From: Paralichthys olivaceus
Lineage: Eukaryota > Chordata > Actinopteri > Pleuronectiformes > Paralichthyidae
DNA length: 64,000 nt
Reading direction: 5' to 3'
NCBI RefSeq assembly: GCF_024713975.1
Contig: NC_091099.1
Location: 15,605,501 to 15,669,500, forward strand
This document shows, one piece after another, positions 1 to 18,777 of the stretch (positions are counted from its first letter, which is position 1; every line of letters begins with the position of its first letter). The notes below the pieces were generated by a model, which saw only the letters and a program-made list of their open reading frames with translations, did not search any database and was not told where the DNA came from. A program made the position numbers and the translations under genes.

Positions 1-161
1 CCACTCCTTACTGACAACCAGCCATCTTCAGTACCTCTACACAAAGTCCACAGACTGTATGACAGGGGCTAGAATGAAACCCACAGGTGATATCTGAGGG
101 TTCAGAGTAATCCAAGGATTTCAACCAGCTCCGTCTTTAGCTGAAATAAGTGACATGTGGT
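1..161. other. clpx 3' flank / 3' UTR
   Basis: This sequence lies downstream of the clpx stop codon on the minus strand and probably holds 3' UTR. No coding exon or clear poly(A) signal was seen in it. Confidence 0.4.
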
Positions 162-7726
<7,565 letters not shown>

Positions 7727-7744
7727 AACTCGTCTTTTGACCTA

Positions 7745-8250
7745 AAACCCTGAAAATGAAAGTGAAGTTACCACCAAGCAAACAGAAAGGGGAGGCTACT
7801 TTAGCAGCGGCGGCTAACAGGCCACTGAGCTACGAACATTTCATAACTCCTACGTCACTGTTAGCATTAGCAAGCTGGGTCACCAAGTGCAGCTTCTAAT
7901 TGTTGAGACCAGTATCATTAGAACCACGATATGTATCAATGGATTAAACCAAAACATGGCTTCCCGTCTAACGTGAGCAATACATGACGAGATAAACAAT
8001 GTTAGCTGGCTAGCTTAAATGCAGAGGTACCTGTTAGCTACTTAAGCTAGGCCCGGGCCAGAGCCACGGAACGCTGCTGCCAGTGGAAATGACAAACGAC
8101 CCCGGGAGGACAGACACCCGGGGCCGGACAGTGGTTCAGCGGGGAGGCTTAACACTACCCCCAGGCCTCACGCATGACTTGGATCGAGCACGACAACAGC
8201 GAAAGTGCGAGCCGACATGTTATTAACTTGCTAGTTTTACTCACAAGGTA
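7745..8250 (-). promoter_or_regulatory. Probable clpx promoter and 5' UTR region, GC-rich
   Basis: Upstream of the clpx ATG the sequence becomes GC- and CpG-rich, most clearly at about 8040-8180 (CCCGGGCC, GACCCCGGGAGG, CCCGGGGCCGG), unlike the AT-rich introns. A TTTTCAG acceptor just upstream of the first coding exon (exon start near 7751 on the minus strand) implies a noncoding first exon here. No TATA box is obvious, as expected for a housekeeping gene. The transcription start is not resolved. Confidence 0.4.
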
Positions 8251-9603
8251 CGATGAAACCACTCGCGTCTGGAGACCAGCCTCCTCCTCGGGAACAACAG
8301 ACCGTCAAAGTCACCGCTGCCTTCGCTTCGTTATTTCAGTGTGACAGGTCAGCGTGTCATGCTAATGTCATGCTAGTGTCACAGTATGCGAACAAGGACC
8401 TAACTGCACCGCGTTGCCTTCCTCCCAGGTGGGACAAGACCCACCGTGATGTAACGCTCGCAGTTATACACCAGGTCGTTCACACGGCTAACCAGCTAGC
8501 CTCCGCTCCCGGTGCACTAGTTAGTACCGCAGATTTGTTAACTGTACTTAGCTGGAACAACATGGAGGCTGCCGTTATGTGTAAGGGGGTTTACACCCAT
8601 CCACACTTGTGGAGATCTACTGTTCAAGCAGGAGGCGTTAACGGAAAGGACTGATGGTGCGTTCAAGGGACCATTGTACTGTACTTTCACAACATGGTGA
8701 ACTTGTGATGCGTTTAGGGATGATCGTAAATGTGGTTTATTAATGACGATGATAACAACAACAACAACAACAAAAATAAAAGAAGAATTTATTCGTATAT
8801 ACAGCACTTCTCAAAGCTACAAAGTGCATTTTGTTTTCAAAAGGATAAAATATAAATTGGAAATTTTAAATTGACACAAATAAACTATAAAAACAACAGA
8901 AGTAAAAGTAACCCTTTTACTTTACACAAACAAATGTGTTGTATAAACACATTAACACTGTCTCTAACTGAACGACCCGTTGAGTTTCGAGGTCACAAAG
9001 GTAACAATACTGTGACACACGTCTCATGAGGCAGATTTCAAAAAACTCAACAGACATGGATGAGCCGATCTTGTTACCTAACCCACTGTAATGTACAGGA
9101 GTCATTACAGCAGGCAAGTATGTTAGGTTACATCACACAAACTATTCACTGAGACATCATAATTATTAGCTGAGAAGTCTTACAAATACAAAACACACTT
9201 AAAGGTTTGGTGTTGACCAGATCTTGACCTTTACCTTATCCTTGCATTTTAAGCACATTAGAGCCACACGGAGTGAGCAGTCATGAATCACAGAGCAAAC
9301 GCCAGTTCAAACAGGATTGTGTAACATCCTGTAGTTGTGTGGGTACAATTCTTTCTTTGCATACATGATTACTATGGAGAACAGGGCTTTCAGGTTTTTT
9401 AGTTGCATTACAAATAGCATTGTCCTGTCAGGTTTGTGCATTATCTTTTAAATAAAGACACAACAATATCCAATGCAAATGTTCCTCCTGAGTCATAATC
9501 TGGAGGAATCTTGAATTTCATTAATAACTACAATAAAAAACAATGAACATGAAACTGATATTTCAAATATTCTTTTATTGCTCATTTTACAGGGTTCTTT
9601 TGG
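8251..9603. other. Spacer between clpx 5' end and gldn 3' end
   Basis: No gene is recognised. An open frame at 8253-8654 lies in the GC-rich clpx promoter flank and has no recognisable domain. There is a short (ACA)n run at about 8757-8774. An AATAAA on the minus strand (9574-9579) lies 25 nt after the gldn stop codon and could be its poly(A) signal with a very short 3' UTR; other A/T-rich candidates lie further left. Confidence 0.4.
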
Positions 9604-12600
9604 TTATTTTGAGGTCACTTTGAGTTTAACTCTGCAGGTTTTCACTTTGCTGTTCTCCCACATATACAAAAGCCTTTTGTTGGGATAGTAAGACACCATA
9701 GCCAAAATGCCATTAGCTGGCCTTAAATCAAAACTTGCATCAAAAGGACTCTGTTTCTTCAAATCAAAAGCATATGCTACTCCTCTGTCCTTATCATCTG
9801 TGAAATAAAGCACACCACATACAATGAAAGCATTTCCTGCTTTAGTTGTGGGGTATGCAGTGTTGATGACAGACTCCACAGAAAATGTGTCGGGGTTGAG
9901 CTTTGCAACCATCGTGTTATCATCTGTATCTGAAGCAAAAATCACCCACAGTCCATTTTCATCCAGAGCAAACTTGAAGTAAGTCTTTGCGTTGCAGAAA
10001 AGATAATTCAGATTGTTGTATCTGCTCTTTGCCATAGTCAGAGTGTCAGTTCTCCCAGTGTTCAGGTCAAATCTGTAAAATCAAAAATGCTTAATATTAA
10101 TCACATGTCATATATCACAAACACATCTACAATTACTGATCAAGGGGTTCTTGAAATGTTGTTTTCATAGGAATGTGATAAACGGACAACCCGAAAAATG
10201 ATGTCTTGGGCCACAGGCTGTGACACAAGCATAAAAACATTTAGGAGACAATTACTGCATATGTAAAACACACACACACACACACGTGCATGCACGCACA
10301 CACTTACTTTAAAAGATTGTTTGTTCCTGCATTGTGGAAGTAAAAGGACCCCTTATAAACAACATGGCCACAGCCCTGGTAGAACCTCCTGACATCTATG
10401 GTTTTGTTGCTCATGCTCTGAGAGGAGGAAATGTTCTCATACTCTGCCAAAATTCGTCCTGAGGAACAAAAGTTCATATGTTAAAACCAACAATCATTCA
10501 GCAAACTCTGTGATTAAACTGTTTCTGTATCAGTCACCTGAAAAATGATCAGCCAGCCAGTATCGACCGTTGTCCAGCAGCGATGCATCTGACATCCAGG
10601 CTCCAAACGTGCTTCTCATTTTGGTGGCTCTCTCCGAACATTTGATATTTTTGATATGGCACTCTAGTGAATAAAAACATGAATTTAGTATCGATGGATA
10701 CATACATACATATTTAGATAGATAAGGTTATTTTTATAATTTTTTCTAACCATTATTTGTCCATTTCTCACTGTCTGTCACATTGATTTTATTGGCAGTC
10801 TGGAGTGGATATGAAGAGTCTAAAGGGGAAAAGACAATTCTCTTCTCATTATTCTTTTCATTAAGTTAAAAAAAGATTGTGGATGTTTATTTTTTTTATC
10901 TTTGAATAAATTAAATCTTGAAAATAATAAATAAATTCTAAATGTGCCTAAGTCAATGCTAAAAGCAAATACATGACTAAAGACAGTTTCCTGCCATTTT
11001 CCATGGGTGTATCAATGACGTTTCCACTGATATTGAAAGTGTTCATCTTTTCAGTCAGTTCAACAGAGAGAGGAGCTGTAAAATAGAATGAAACATATAT
11101 AATGTAGATATAACACAGATAGATGTGTATATAATGGTGTTATATTGCAACATTAAAGCAGAGTCTATCATACTTGTTAATAATTCCAGTGGTGCCCTTG
11201 TAACAGTCTCACTCTTGGTATCATTAAACCTGTGGTGGCTGTTGTCTTGATGAAATGATTCTGACTCTAGAAGATAAAACAGTATTGAGATTAACATGAT
11301 TTATTATTTATTTTGTTAAAGTTTTGTTTTCAAGTTTCTCTGCAGCTCAAACATGTTGTTCACCAGGTTCCACTGTTGAGTCAGTAACGTGGTATTTGTC
11401 AGGTGGACGTGGTGTCGGTGTCACGTTCCTTGTGTTGCTTTCAATCCAGGTGTCCTGTCTGTTGTCTGGACGAGGTGATACTGAGTCTGGGGAAAATAAA
11501 ACAGGATGAGGTCGACCATAATTCTCTAAATAAAACAATGGCTGTATGAGGTCATGCAGTTCAGCCATTCAAAATGCTAGTATACCAAATCTGTTTGTGT
11601 CTAGAAGCTAAACATACAAGTGAACATTGGTCAATACTGACACTAAATGCAGGACGTGCAGACAGTTTCTAACCACTTTTCAATGAGGCAACATTATTTT
11701 CCACCTGTTAGAAATTTTACTGCTGCCTCAGTGATGTTTCCTGTGATGGAGTCTTTCAAGGTGTCGTGGTTGTTCTCTTGATGAATTGATTCTGACTCTA
11801 GAAGGTAAAATAGTATAGAGATTAATATGTTTTTTATTTAAATATAATCAAAGTTTGGCTTGTCTTTAATGTTCCCCTGTAACTCAGTCTTGTTCTTTAC
11901 CAGGTTCCATTGTTGTCTTTAGAAGATTCTTGGCATCACTAACATTCATGTTGTCAGGTGCACGATGTGTTGATGATTCTGAAGAAACGAAAAGGTCAGA
12001 TTCAACAAAAAATACACAGACATTAAAATACCAATAACATTCATTTACTTGTTATAACTGTGCTTAATTGTTGTGGAGTGTATAATTCGAAGTCTTAAAT
12101 TACAAAGTTCACTCACCAGTTTTTGTCCATCTCTCATTGCCAGTAAAATTCAGCTTGTTGTGTCTTGAGTCTAAAGTGATTAGATGAAAATTACTTATTC
12201 ATATTTTCTCATATGTTACTATACATACAGTTGTGTACTATGACTAGTGAGCAGAAGCACAACTAAGAATCATTTCCGAAGATTTTCAATTCAATGGAAT
12301 GGAATGAAAAAATAATTCAGCATTTAGAAGATAAAGGTGAATTTTAAACATTAAGTTGAATAAGTCGACACTGTATCAAATACAGTACATACACAGTAGT
12401 GCGATAGTTCCTTACCACTTTTCATGGGTGTTTTAATGATGCTTCTATTGAAGGCGTCACTGTTTTGGTCCTCAGAAAGATGAGCTGTAGTGTGAAACAA
12501 GACATTTAAGTTTGTGTCTTCATGAGGTGTCGACACATTTAATTTAAATGCAAGTGACTAAAACAGGATGTTTTATAGTTATAGTGAATTTAATCAGCAA

Positions 12601-15600
12601 CACAGGATTCTGTTCATGATATTTTAATGATTCTGTAATATTCCCTCTTTTTGTATAATTTAAGCTGCAAATTCATATAAATAAAAGATATTGTAGTTGT
12701 TTTAAACTATTACAAAACCTTTAATATTAACTTTAATTGCTTCAAACCATATCTGTGGTCTAATGCATATTTGAATATCCATTAACCAGTACGGGTGTGT
12801 TGTTGGATGTAAAATATCTATAATATAATAATTTTTGTGCAGAGTAAATATCATACTGCTGTTAATGTATTTGGAAGAAATTCATCTTGTAAATATTAAG
12901 AATGATTTACTGGTTTGCAGTGAAGAGAAAACTGCTGAAGCTAAATAGTCAATATCAATACAAGTACAGTTTCTCACCATTTTCCATGGGCTCATCAATA
13001 ATAGTTCTGCTGCCATTGACTACATCTCTGCTTTGGTTTGCAGAGAGTGGGGCTGCAAAATAAAAAAGAACATAATATAAAATGTTTCTAAGTTATGGTC
13101 ACTCATTTTATGCAGAATATTCAAATCAGTAATTCTAACCTTTTAGTAATTGTACTGGTGTTACAGAAATATTCTCTGTGTGTGAGTCATCCAAGATGTT
13201 GTGGCTGTTTTCCTTATGAAGTGACACTGACTCTAGAAAATAAAAGGTACACGGTTTAACATGTTGTTCTGATACAGACAAAATGTTATATTTTATACTC
13301 TTTATTTAATTTGGATGGATTTTGAATACAGGACTTTTTATAGTACTGTAATTTTTTTTAATATTGTACTGATACTTTTAGTCCGGTAAAGAATCTGAAT
13401 ACTTCTTCCACCACTTCAGTGTTTCAATCTAAAATCCTTCTCTGCATACTTCATGTGAGCGTAAGTGAATAAACAGGATGCCTTTCATTTCCTCCCAACA
13501 TAAATAAAGTAAAAATAGGTCATTTTTGAGGAATGGGTCCGAAAGCAAGAAACGTTTGTTCCCTCTGATGACACATGGACTGACAGAGCAAAAGAACAAA
13601 AAGAGGATTGCACAAGAATAGAAAAGAGAGTTTGAAAATCTGACTATAAATGTCAAGATTCTAAAACACAGCCATGCCAAAACATTATCTTTAGCAAAGG
13701 ATTACAAGTCATTAATACTTTTTCTGGTATTGAACCACTTCATGAGTTAATGAAGTTTTCCAGTAACTGAAACAATTGCTCACCAGTTTTCTTATCTATG
13801 TTTGTCAACCTCTCTGAGTTTGTAAAGTTCATGACATCAGCGGCTTCATGAGCTGCACGTGGTGTTGGTGAAACTGTGGAAAGAAAGATAACATGGTTTG
13901 ATGTTCCTGTCACATATGTGTGTTTCATGAATGAGATCCAGTATCAGTATTCCAAACCTGTTAATATTTCATCTGGAGACTCTGTAACATTCCTCGTGTT
14001 GGTTTCAATCCAGGACTCATGTCTGTTGTCTGGTTGAGGAGAAACTGACTCTGTAGAAACTAAAACAGAAAGAGGTCAACTATATGTGTGGTCATACAGT
14101 AGAGTCAGATTTCACTGATAATATTAAGGTATCTCAACATTAGTATTTAAGAGTGTGAAGAAATAAATGTGGAATAGGATGTAATAAAAGCAAACTGTCA
14201 GTAACATCCATTTAAAATGTTTGCATTATTAACTGGTCAGTATAATGATAATAAATACTGGACATAGAGTTTGACAGTTTCTCACCATTGAGATATGTTG
14301 TATGACTGATATTTCCACTGTGTTTGAAGGCATCACTGGTGTGACCCAAGTCTCCATAAGGTAGAGCTGTAGAATAAAATCATATATATTCAAAGACTTA
14401 TATTATTATGCAAAGCCTCTAGTTGTGACACAAGCAACAAACATGGGGTATTTGATGATTACAATTTAAACATATTTCTCACCTGTTGATAATTTTAACG
14501 GTGCCTCTGTGACATCTCCTGTGTTGGTCTCATTCAAGGCGTTTGTGTTGTGTTGCGAATGGAATGATTCTGAGTCTAGAAGAGAAATTGATGTTGAGCT
14601 TAAAATATACTGGCATTGCTTTCACCTCGTGAGTCTGTGTGTTTGTGATCACGTTAGAATGTGTTCATGAGACTGTGGCCAAAGGCAAACCACAGAATTG
14701 CAACCATGCAAGATGCACAGATGAGACTTTACAGGAGTGTATTTGAGATCAACATGAAGTCCATGTTTTAAGGTGGGTGTGGTTTGACCCCTTGAGTACT
14801 TGTGAAATAATGCAGTAATTATTACTGAGTACCAATAGGAAGTTTTTTTCTTCAGTCTCTCTGCTGCTCTAAATAGTTCTTTACCAGGCTGCATTTGTGT
14901 GTTGAGTAGTTTCGCAGAGTCGGTAACGTTCAAGACGTTTCTGGTTTCAACGGGTGGATGCGATGTTGGTGATTCTGTAATAAGAAAGATAAGTTTAAAA
15001 CAGAAGAAATGGTGAAGACACATTAATTAACTTAAGACTTCAGTCACAAAAACAAATGATCAAAGTCATGGATTCATATAACAGCTGTTCTCCTGAATCG
15101 TTTCCCACCAGTCGTGTTCATTGTTGTCCTGTTTTCTGTGTCAGTTTCATTCAAGTTGTTTCTGGTCGGGAAAGGAGACGACGCTGAATGAGTAGAGAGA
15201 GAGAAATAGATTTTAAATGTTATGTTTTTGTTTTTTTCTTAAAACTTTCAGATTGTTATGATAATGGATGCTAAGATGCACAAGAAAAGTCCAGGGCTAC
15301 ACCAGCCAATGGTCACAGCAAAGACAATATTTCTCCATTGTCGAAAATGTTATTTATTGAATAATATCATTATGTTGTTACTTATGTATTTATTCTGGGT
15401 GAGTAATCCTGCAATAAAGAAGCAAAACTTTGTGGATATTTTAAAGACAAATTCCAGTATTATATTGTTCATATTTACTGTGTTCTCGGCACTGTGGGGG
15501 CTCTGAGACTTTTATGTTGGGAAATGAAATTCACAGCAAACATGAAAGAAAAAATAATTTAAATTATTCATATTAAACTCAAATTAAGAAAGATTTGATT

Positions 15601-18600
15601 TAGAGTTTTCTCTTGATGAGGATGACTTTGAACTCTTGACCACAGTATCTTTAAAATCCTGTTTACGACGCTGATGACCATTACCTTACCAGCCTGAAAC
15701 ATTATATTTCGTTATATTTTCGTTATATTTTAGTCAAAGAGATCATTCTTTTTATTTTGCAAATTCAAGGTGACCACAGCCACACCAGCAGGTCTAGATG
15801 ATTGTTGATACTCAAAACATTGGCGTCTACGGTCTTCTGTCATTTCTGCAAAGAGGTTTTTAGCAGTGACGATAAAACATACTGGTTGAGAGTAGATGAG
15901 ACGTTCTTACTCATCAGCTTGTTGGTTTGATGAGCGTGTCTGCCGATGGTTCTGTTTCTCACTTTATTAGGATTACATGCAGGTAAGTTTGTACCAGGTG
16001 GACCAGGTGGACCCGGTGGACCCGGTGGACCCGGTGGACCCGGTGGACCCCTTGGACCTTACACACAACACAAGTCAGACATGTAAAACACACCCCAAAA
16101 AAATACTGTTGGTTAAATACAAGAGCTGCTACAACAACAACAACAAACAGAAGACAAGAAGGAAAGACTTAATGTGGGCTGCTGTGTGAATTTGGGATAT
16201 TTTAAAGCATAGGAATAGAATTAATATTAAACCCAAATCTTGTAAAAAATAATAGAGGATTCGTGAGTATATACAACATAACACATAACATAACACAATA
16301 AGATGTAAAATATGGTAGAGCGAGCCTTATAAATCAAGTATAAAAGAACCCCCCCCCTTGTAAAACTATAATTTACTCATAAAACAAAACCATTTTTATG
16401 ATTAGGTGAAAGGTTTTCAGATCGAGCTTTGGGGGAATGTTAGATGTTGTTTTACTGACTTGAAGCAACATCTTCCTTCTGTTAGACACATTATCAATAT
16501 CAGGTTCAAGTATCATTTCGTCTCTCACCCTCAGTGAGAATGTCGTTGCAGGTTTCGTCTTTCAGTCGAGGAGGCCCATGGTCTCCTTTGGGTCCTGGTT
16601 CTCCAACTTTACCAGGGGGTCCTTCAGAATATATTGATAAGTTCATTAGTTCATTTGTTGAAAATAATTACACAAGAGGACAATCGTGTGTGTTTTGTAG
16701 GGATTTTAAAGTGCTGAAACCTTTTCCAAGTGAAAAACAGAAGTCAGTTAATGAGTAAAAGACAAACAAATTGCCCACAACAAACCACAACAAAACTCAG
16801 CATCATTAATGTGTAAACAGTCCAGTAAACAGCTGTGTGGCAGCTATGAACAGAGTGTATTGAAGACAGTGAGTGGGATGCTCATGTAGTTACACAATGG
16901 AGGACTGTTTCAAACTAGACTGACTTCTGTTTCTGAGTTTATTCCCTTTCCTGTTCCACACCTCCACATGGATCGATTATTAGATTTGCGTAAAACCAAC
17001 ACATCTCTCACCTCTTCTCCCTCGTCTCCCCTCCATACCCGGCTCTCCCTGTGCTCCTGGTGAACCAGCTCTACCTAACAGGCAAAAGTACTTTGTTATG
17101 AATTAACCTTTGTTGATTTCATTTCATGTCATGAATGCATTAAACTAACAATCTGTGTTTTTACCTGGAGGCCCAGCTGGACCTGGGGAGAAAAAGCAAA
17201 TAATGTAATCACACATACTGATCACAGCAGAGGCACCAGTATCTATTCAAATACAGTTTTGAAATGCACCTATTAAACAAACCCCTCTGGAGCTGCACAG
17301 GTCCATGAGGGACTTGACCTGAAAAACAGAGACACAATGTTAAATGAGTATCGAGTGTAGGAACGCTGACAAACTGAAGTGTCCTGTTAGAGGAAGCTTT
17401 GCAAAACCACTCATTCACACCCTGACAGCTGAAACTGTTGCATGTCTCTGTATGTTATTTATGTTAAATGTCAAGTATTGAATGTTACATGTTTGTACAT
17501 TTATGTGTTGAAAAAGCTCAAATGCCCCGAGACAAATTTTTCCTAAGAGAGACAAAAAAAAAACGTATCCTAATCTGTTTTATACATTAAAGATTATATT
17601 ATGTTATCTAATATTTTTTCACCCAGATAACTAGCTTTTCACACTGCTGCCCTCTGGAAGGCGCTACAGGTCCTAAAACCTCAAAGTAGATTTAAAGAAT
17701 TTAACTTTTAATTTTAAGTGCAATAATATTCCAACTGAGAAATATTATTGTGTGCAATATAACTGAGTACATATTGGTACATATACTCTGTTTTAATACC
17801 TCTTTTTTTTTTTCATTTATTGTTTGTTTTTATATTTATTCATTAGACTATAAGACTGTAATATGTCTATTTGTATGTCAGTATCTATACCACTGGGATA
17901 CAGCTACTGGTTGTACAATGTGCAATGACACTGAAGGCTTCCAATTGAATTGAATGTCTTGCTTAAACAGCTGATAGCTTAATTCAGAGAGTCATTTATT
18001 GATGATGATAAAAATGTAAGTTCCCAGTCCTATATTTTTGTCAAATACTTGTGTAGCAGAGGTGAATGTGTTGTCACAATATTCAGTATGTATAGAGGGA
18101 AAAGCTCTCAGAGGATATGAGTACAGCTGAGGGTGGAGCAGGTCACCGTCATGCCCCGGTGCTCAACAGTACTCATCCAGGGAACACTCAATGAAAAAAA
18201 ACACCCCTTCTTAATCGCTGCAACAGACTCCTGGATTCTTTGCATTTCATGAATGCTTCTTATCCCAACAGGGAAAAACAGAGGAAAGGTCTCTGTGAGA
18301 AAAGATTCCTCCCCTGTTCTCTGTTGTAGTAACAGCAATCAGAACAACATTAATGAGTTTTTTCTAAAGTACAGTCAATGAACTTGTATATTCACAATCT
18401 CACAAAACAGCCCATATTAAAGCATTTTAGTATCTTACAGGGACCATGGAGTATGTCATCAGCATCAGCATGTCCTTCTCGTCTCGACTTTGTGTCTGTT
18501 CCCCCTCCTGGTTCCTCCTGCTGCGGTGGAGCGTCTTCAGCTCTGCAGCCTCACCATGGTCCGTGGACATGATTCCCGCCTGCAGCCTGCAGCTCTGTGA

Positions 18601-18777
18601 CAGCTCCTGGATCTGTCCGTCCAACCTGAGCAGCTCCTCTGACAGATCCTTCTGCCGAACCAGCAGAAACACGAGACAGAAGGTCAGGATCAGCAGCAGC
18701 ACACACATCCCCACCAGCAGCACCTTCCACGCGTGGAAAACCCCACTTTTCTCCTTCATATCTGTGGCCTGTCGCAT
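9604..18777 (-). CDS. gldn: Gliomedin: type II membrane, collagen and olfactomedin protein with expanded stalk
   Basis: In mammals gliomedin is a Schwann-cell ligand that clusters sodium channels at nodes of Ranvier through neurofascin and NrCAM. Exons: 18439-18777 (membrane anchor, residues about 18-40, then the conserved DMLMLMTYSMVPV motif), 17270-17318 (SLMDLCSS..GVCLIG), collagenous 17165-17182, 17012-17074, 16529-16621 and 15995-16057, sixteen stalk exons listed separately (10751-15183), then olfactomedin exons 10538-10663, 10308-10458 and 9604-10072 (CHIKNI, YQGCGHVVY, FALDENGLWVIFA). Phases close at 2721 nt, 906 aa, against about 551 aa in human; the excess lies in the stalk. The start ATG at 18777 precedes the anchor; the in-frame sequence further upstream lacks an ATG and may be 5' UTR. 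Identity is firm. Individual stalk exons need transcript support, because all are phase 1-1 and could be skipped freely. Confidence 0.92.
10267..10303. repeat. (CA)n microsatellite beside a gldn donor site
   Basis: A run of CA units, partly broken by GTGCATGCACG, lies in the last gldn intron. It ends a few bases from the donor of the olfactomedin exon 10308-10458 on the minus strand. Confidence 0.8.
10751..15183 (-). repeat. gldn: Array of 16 duplicated phase-1 stalk exons in gldn
   Basis: Exons 5' to 3': 15109-15183, 14885-14974, 14483-14575, 14286-14366, 13958-14050, 13784-13873, 13140-13232, 12978-13052, 12416-12484, 12117-12170, 11901-11978, 11705-11797, 11364-11486, 11174-11266, 10995-11075, 10751-10819. 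Each length is a multiple of 3 and each starts and ends in phase 1. I see three related types. Type A is 93 nt, consensus near ESESFHQDNSH..NDT..VTEAP..LLTG. Type B is near APLS.NQS.D.FN.S.ID.PMENG. Type C is near ESPT.RAP..LNVTDS..L..T..PG. Order: C C A B A C A B B C C A (A+C fused) A B C. Every exon carries at least one N-X-S/T sequon. Total 1350 nt, 450 codons. Confidence 0.8.
15995..16057 (-). repeat. gldn: Gly-Pro-Pro exon with 9-bp tandem repeat in gldn
   Basis: On the minus strand this exon reads GPR followed by six GPP triplets, encoded by a nearly perfect 9-bp unit (GGTCCACCG). It is 63 nt, phase 1 to 1. It is the last collagen exon before the stalk array. The plus-strand reading (VDPVDPVDP) is a shadow of it. 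Unit number may vary between individuals because the DNA repeat is so pure. Confidence 0.88.

Noticed and set aside
8253-8654. Plus-strand 133-codon open frame divergent from clpx
   Set aside because: It lies in the GC-rich clpx promoter flank, where stops are rarer, has no recognisable domain and no splice-linked continuation.
10751-15183. The gldn exon array as a tandem transposon or satellite
   Set aside because: Similarity is confined to exons and their immediate splice sites, frames stay open and introns differ, so duplicated exons explain it better.
15258-15506. Plus-strand 82-codon hydrophobic frame in a gldn intron
   Set aside because: A/T-rich intron sequence gives hydrophobic codons by chance; no domain or supporting signals.
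15977-16189. Plus-strand frame with VDPVDPVDP repeats
   Set aside because: It is the antisense shadow of the gldn Gly-Pro-Pro exon.
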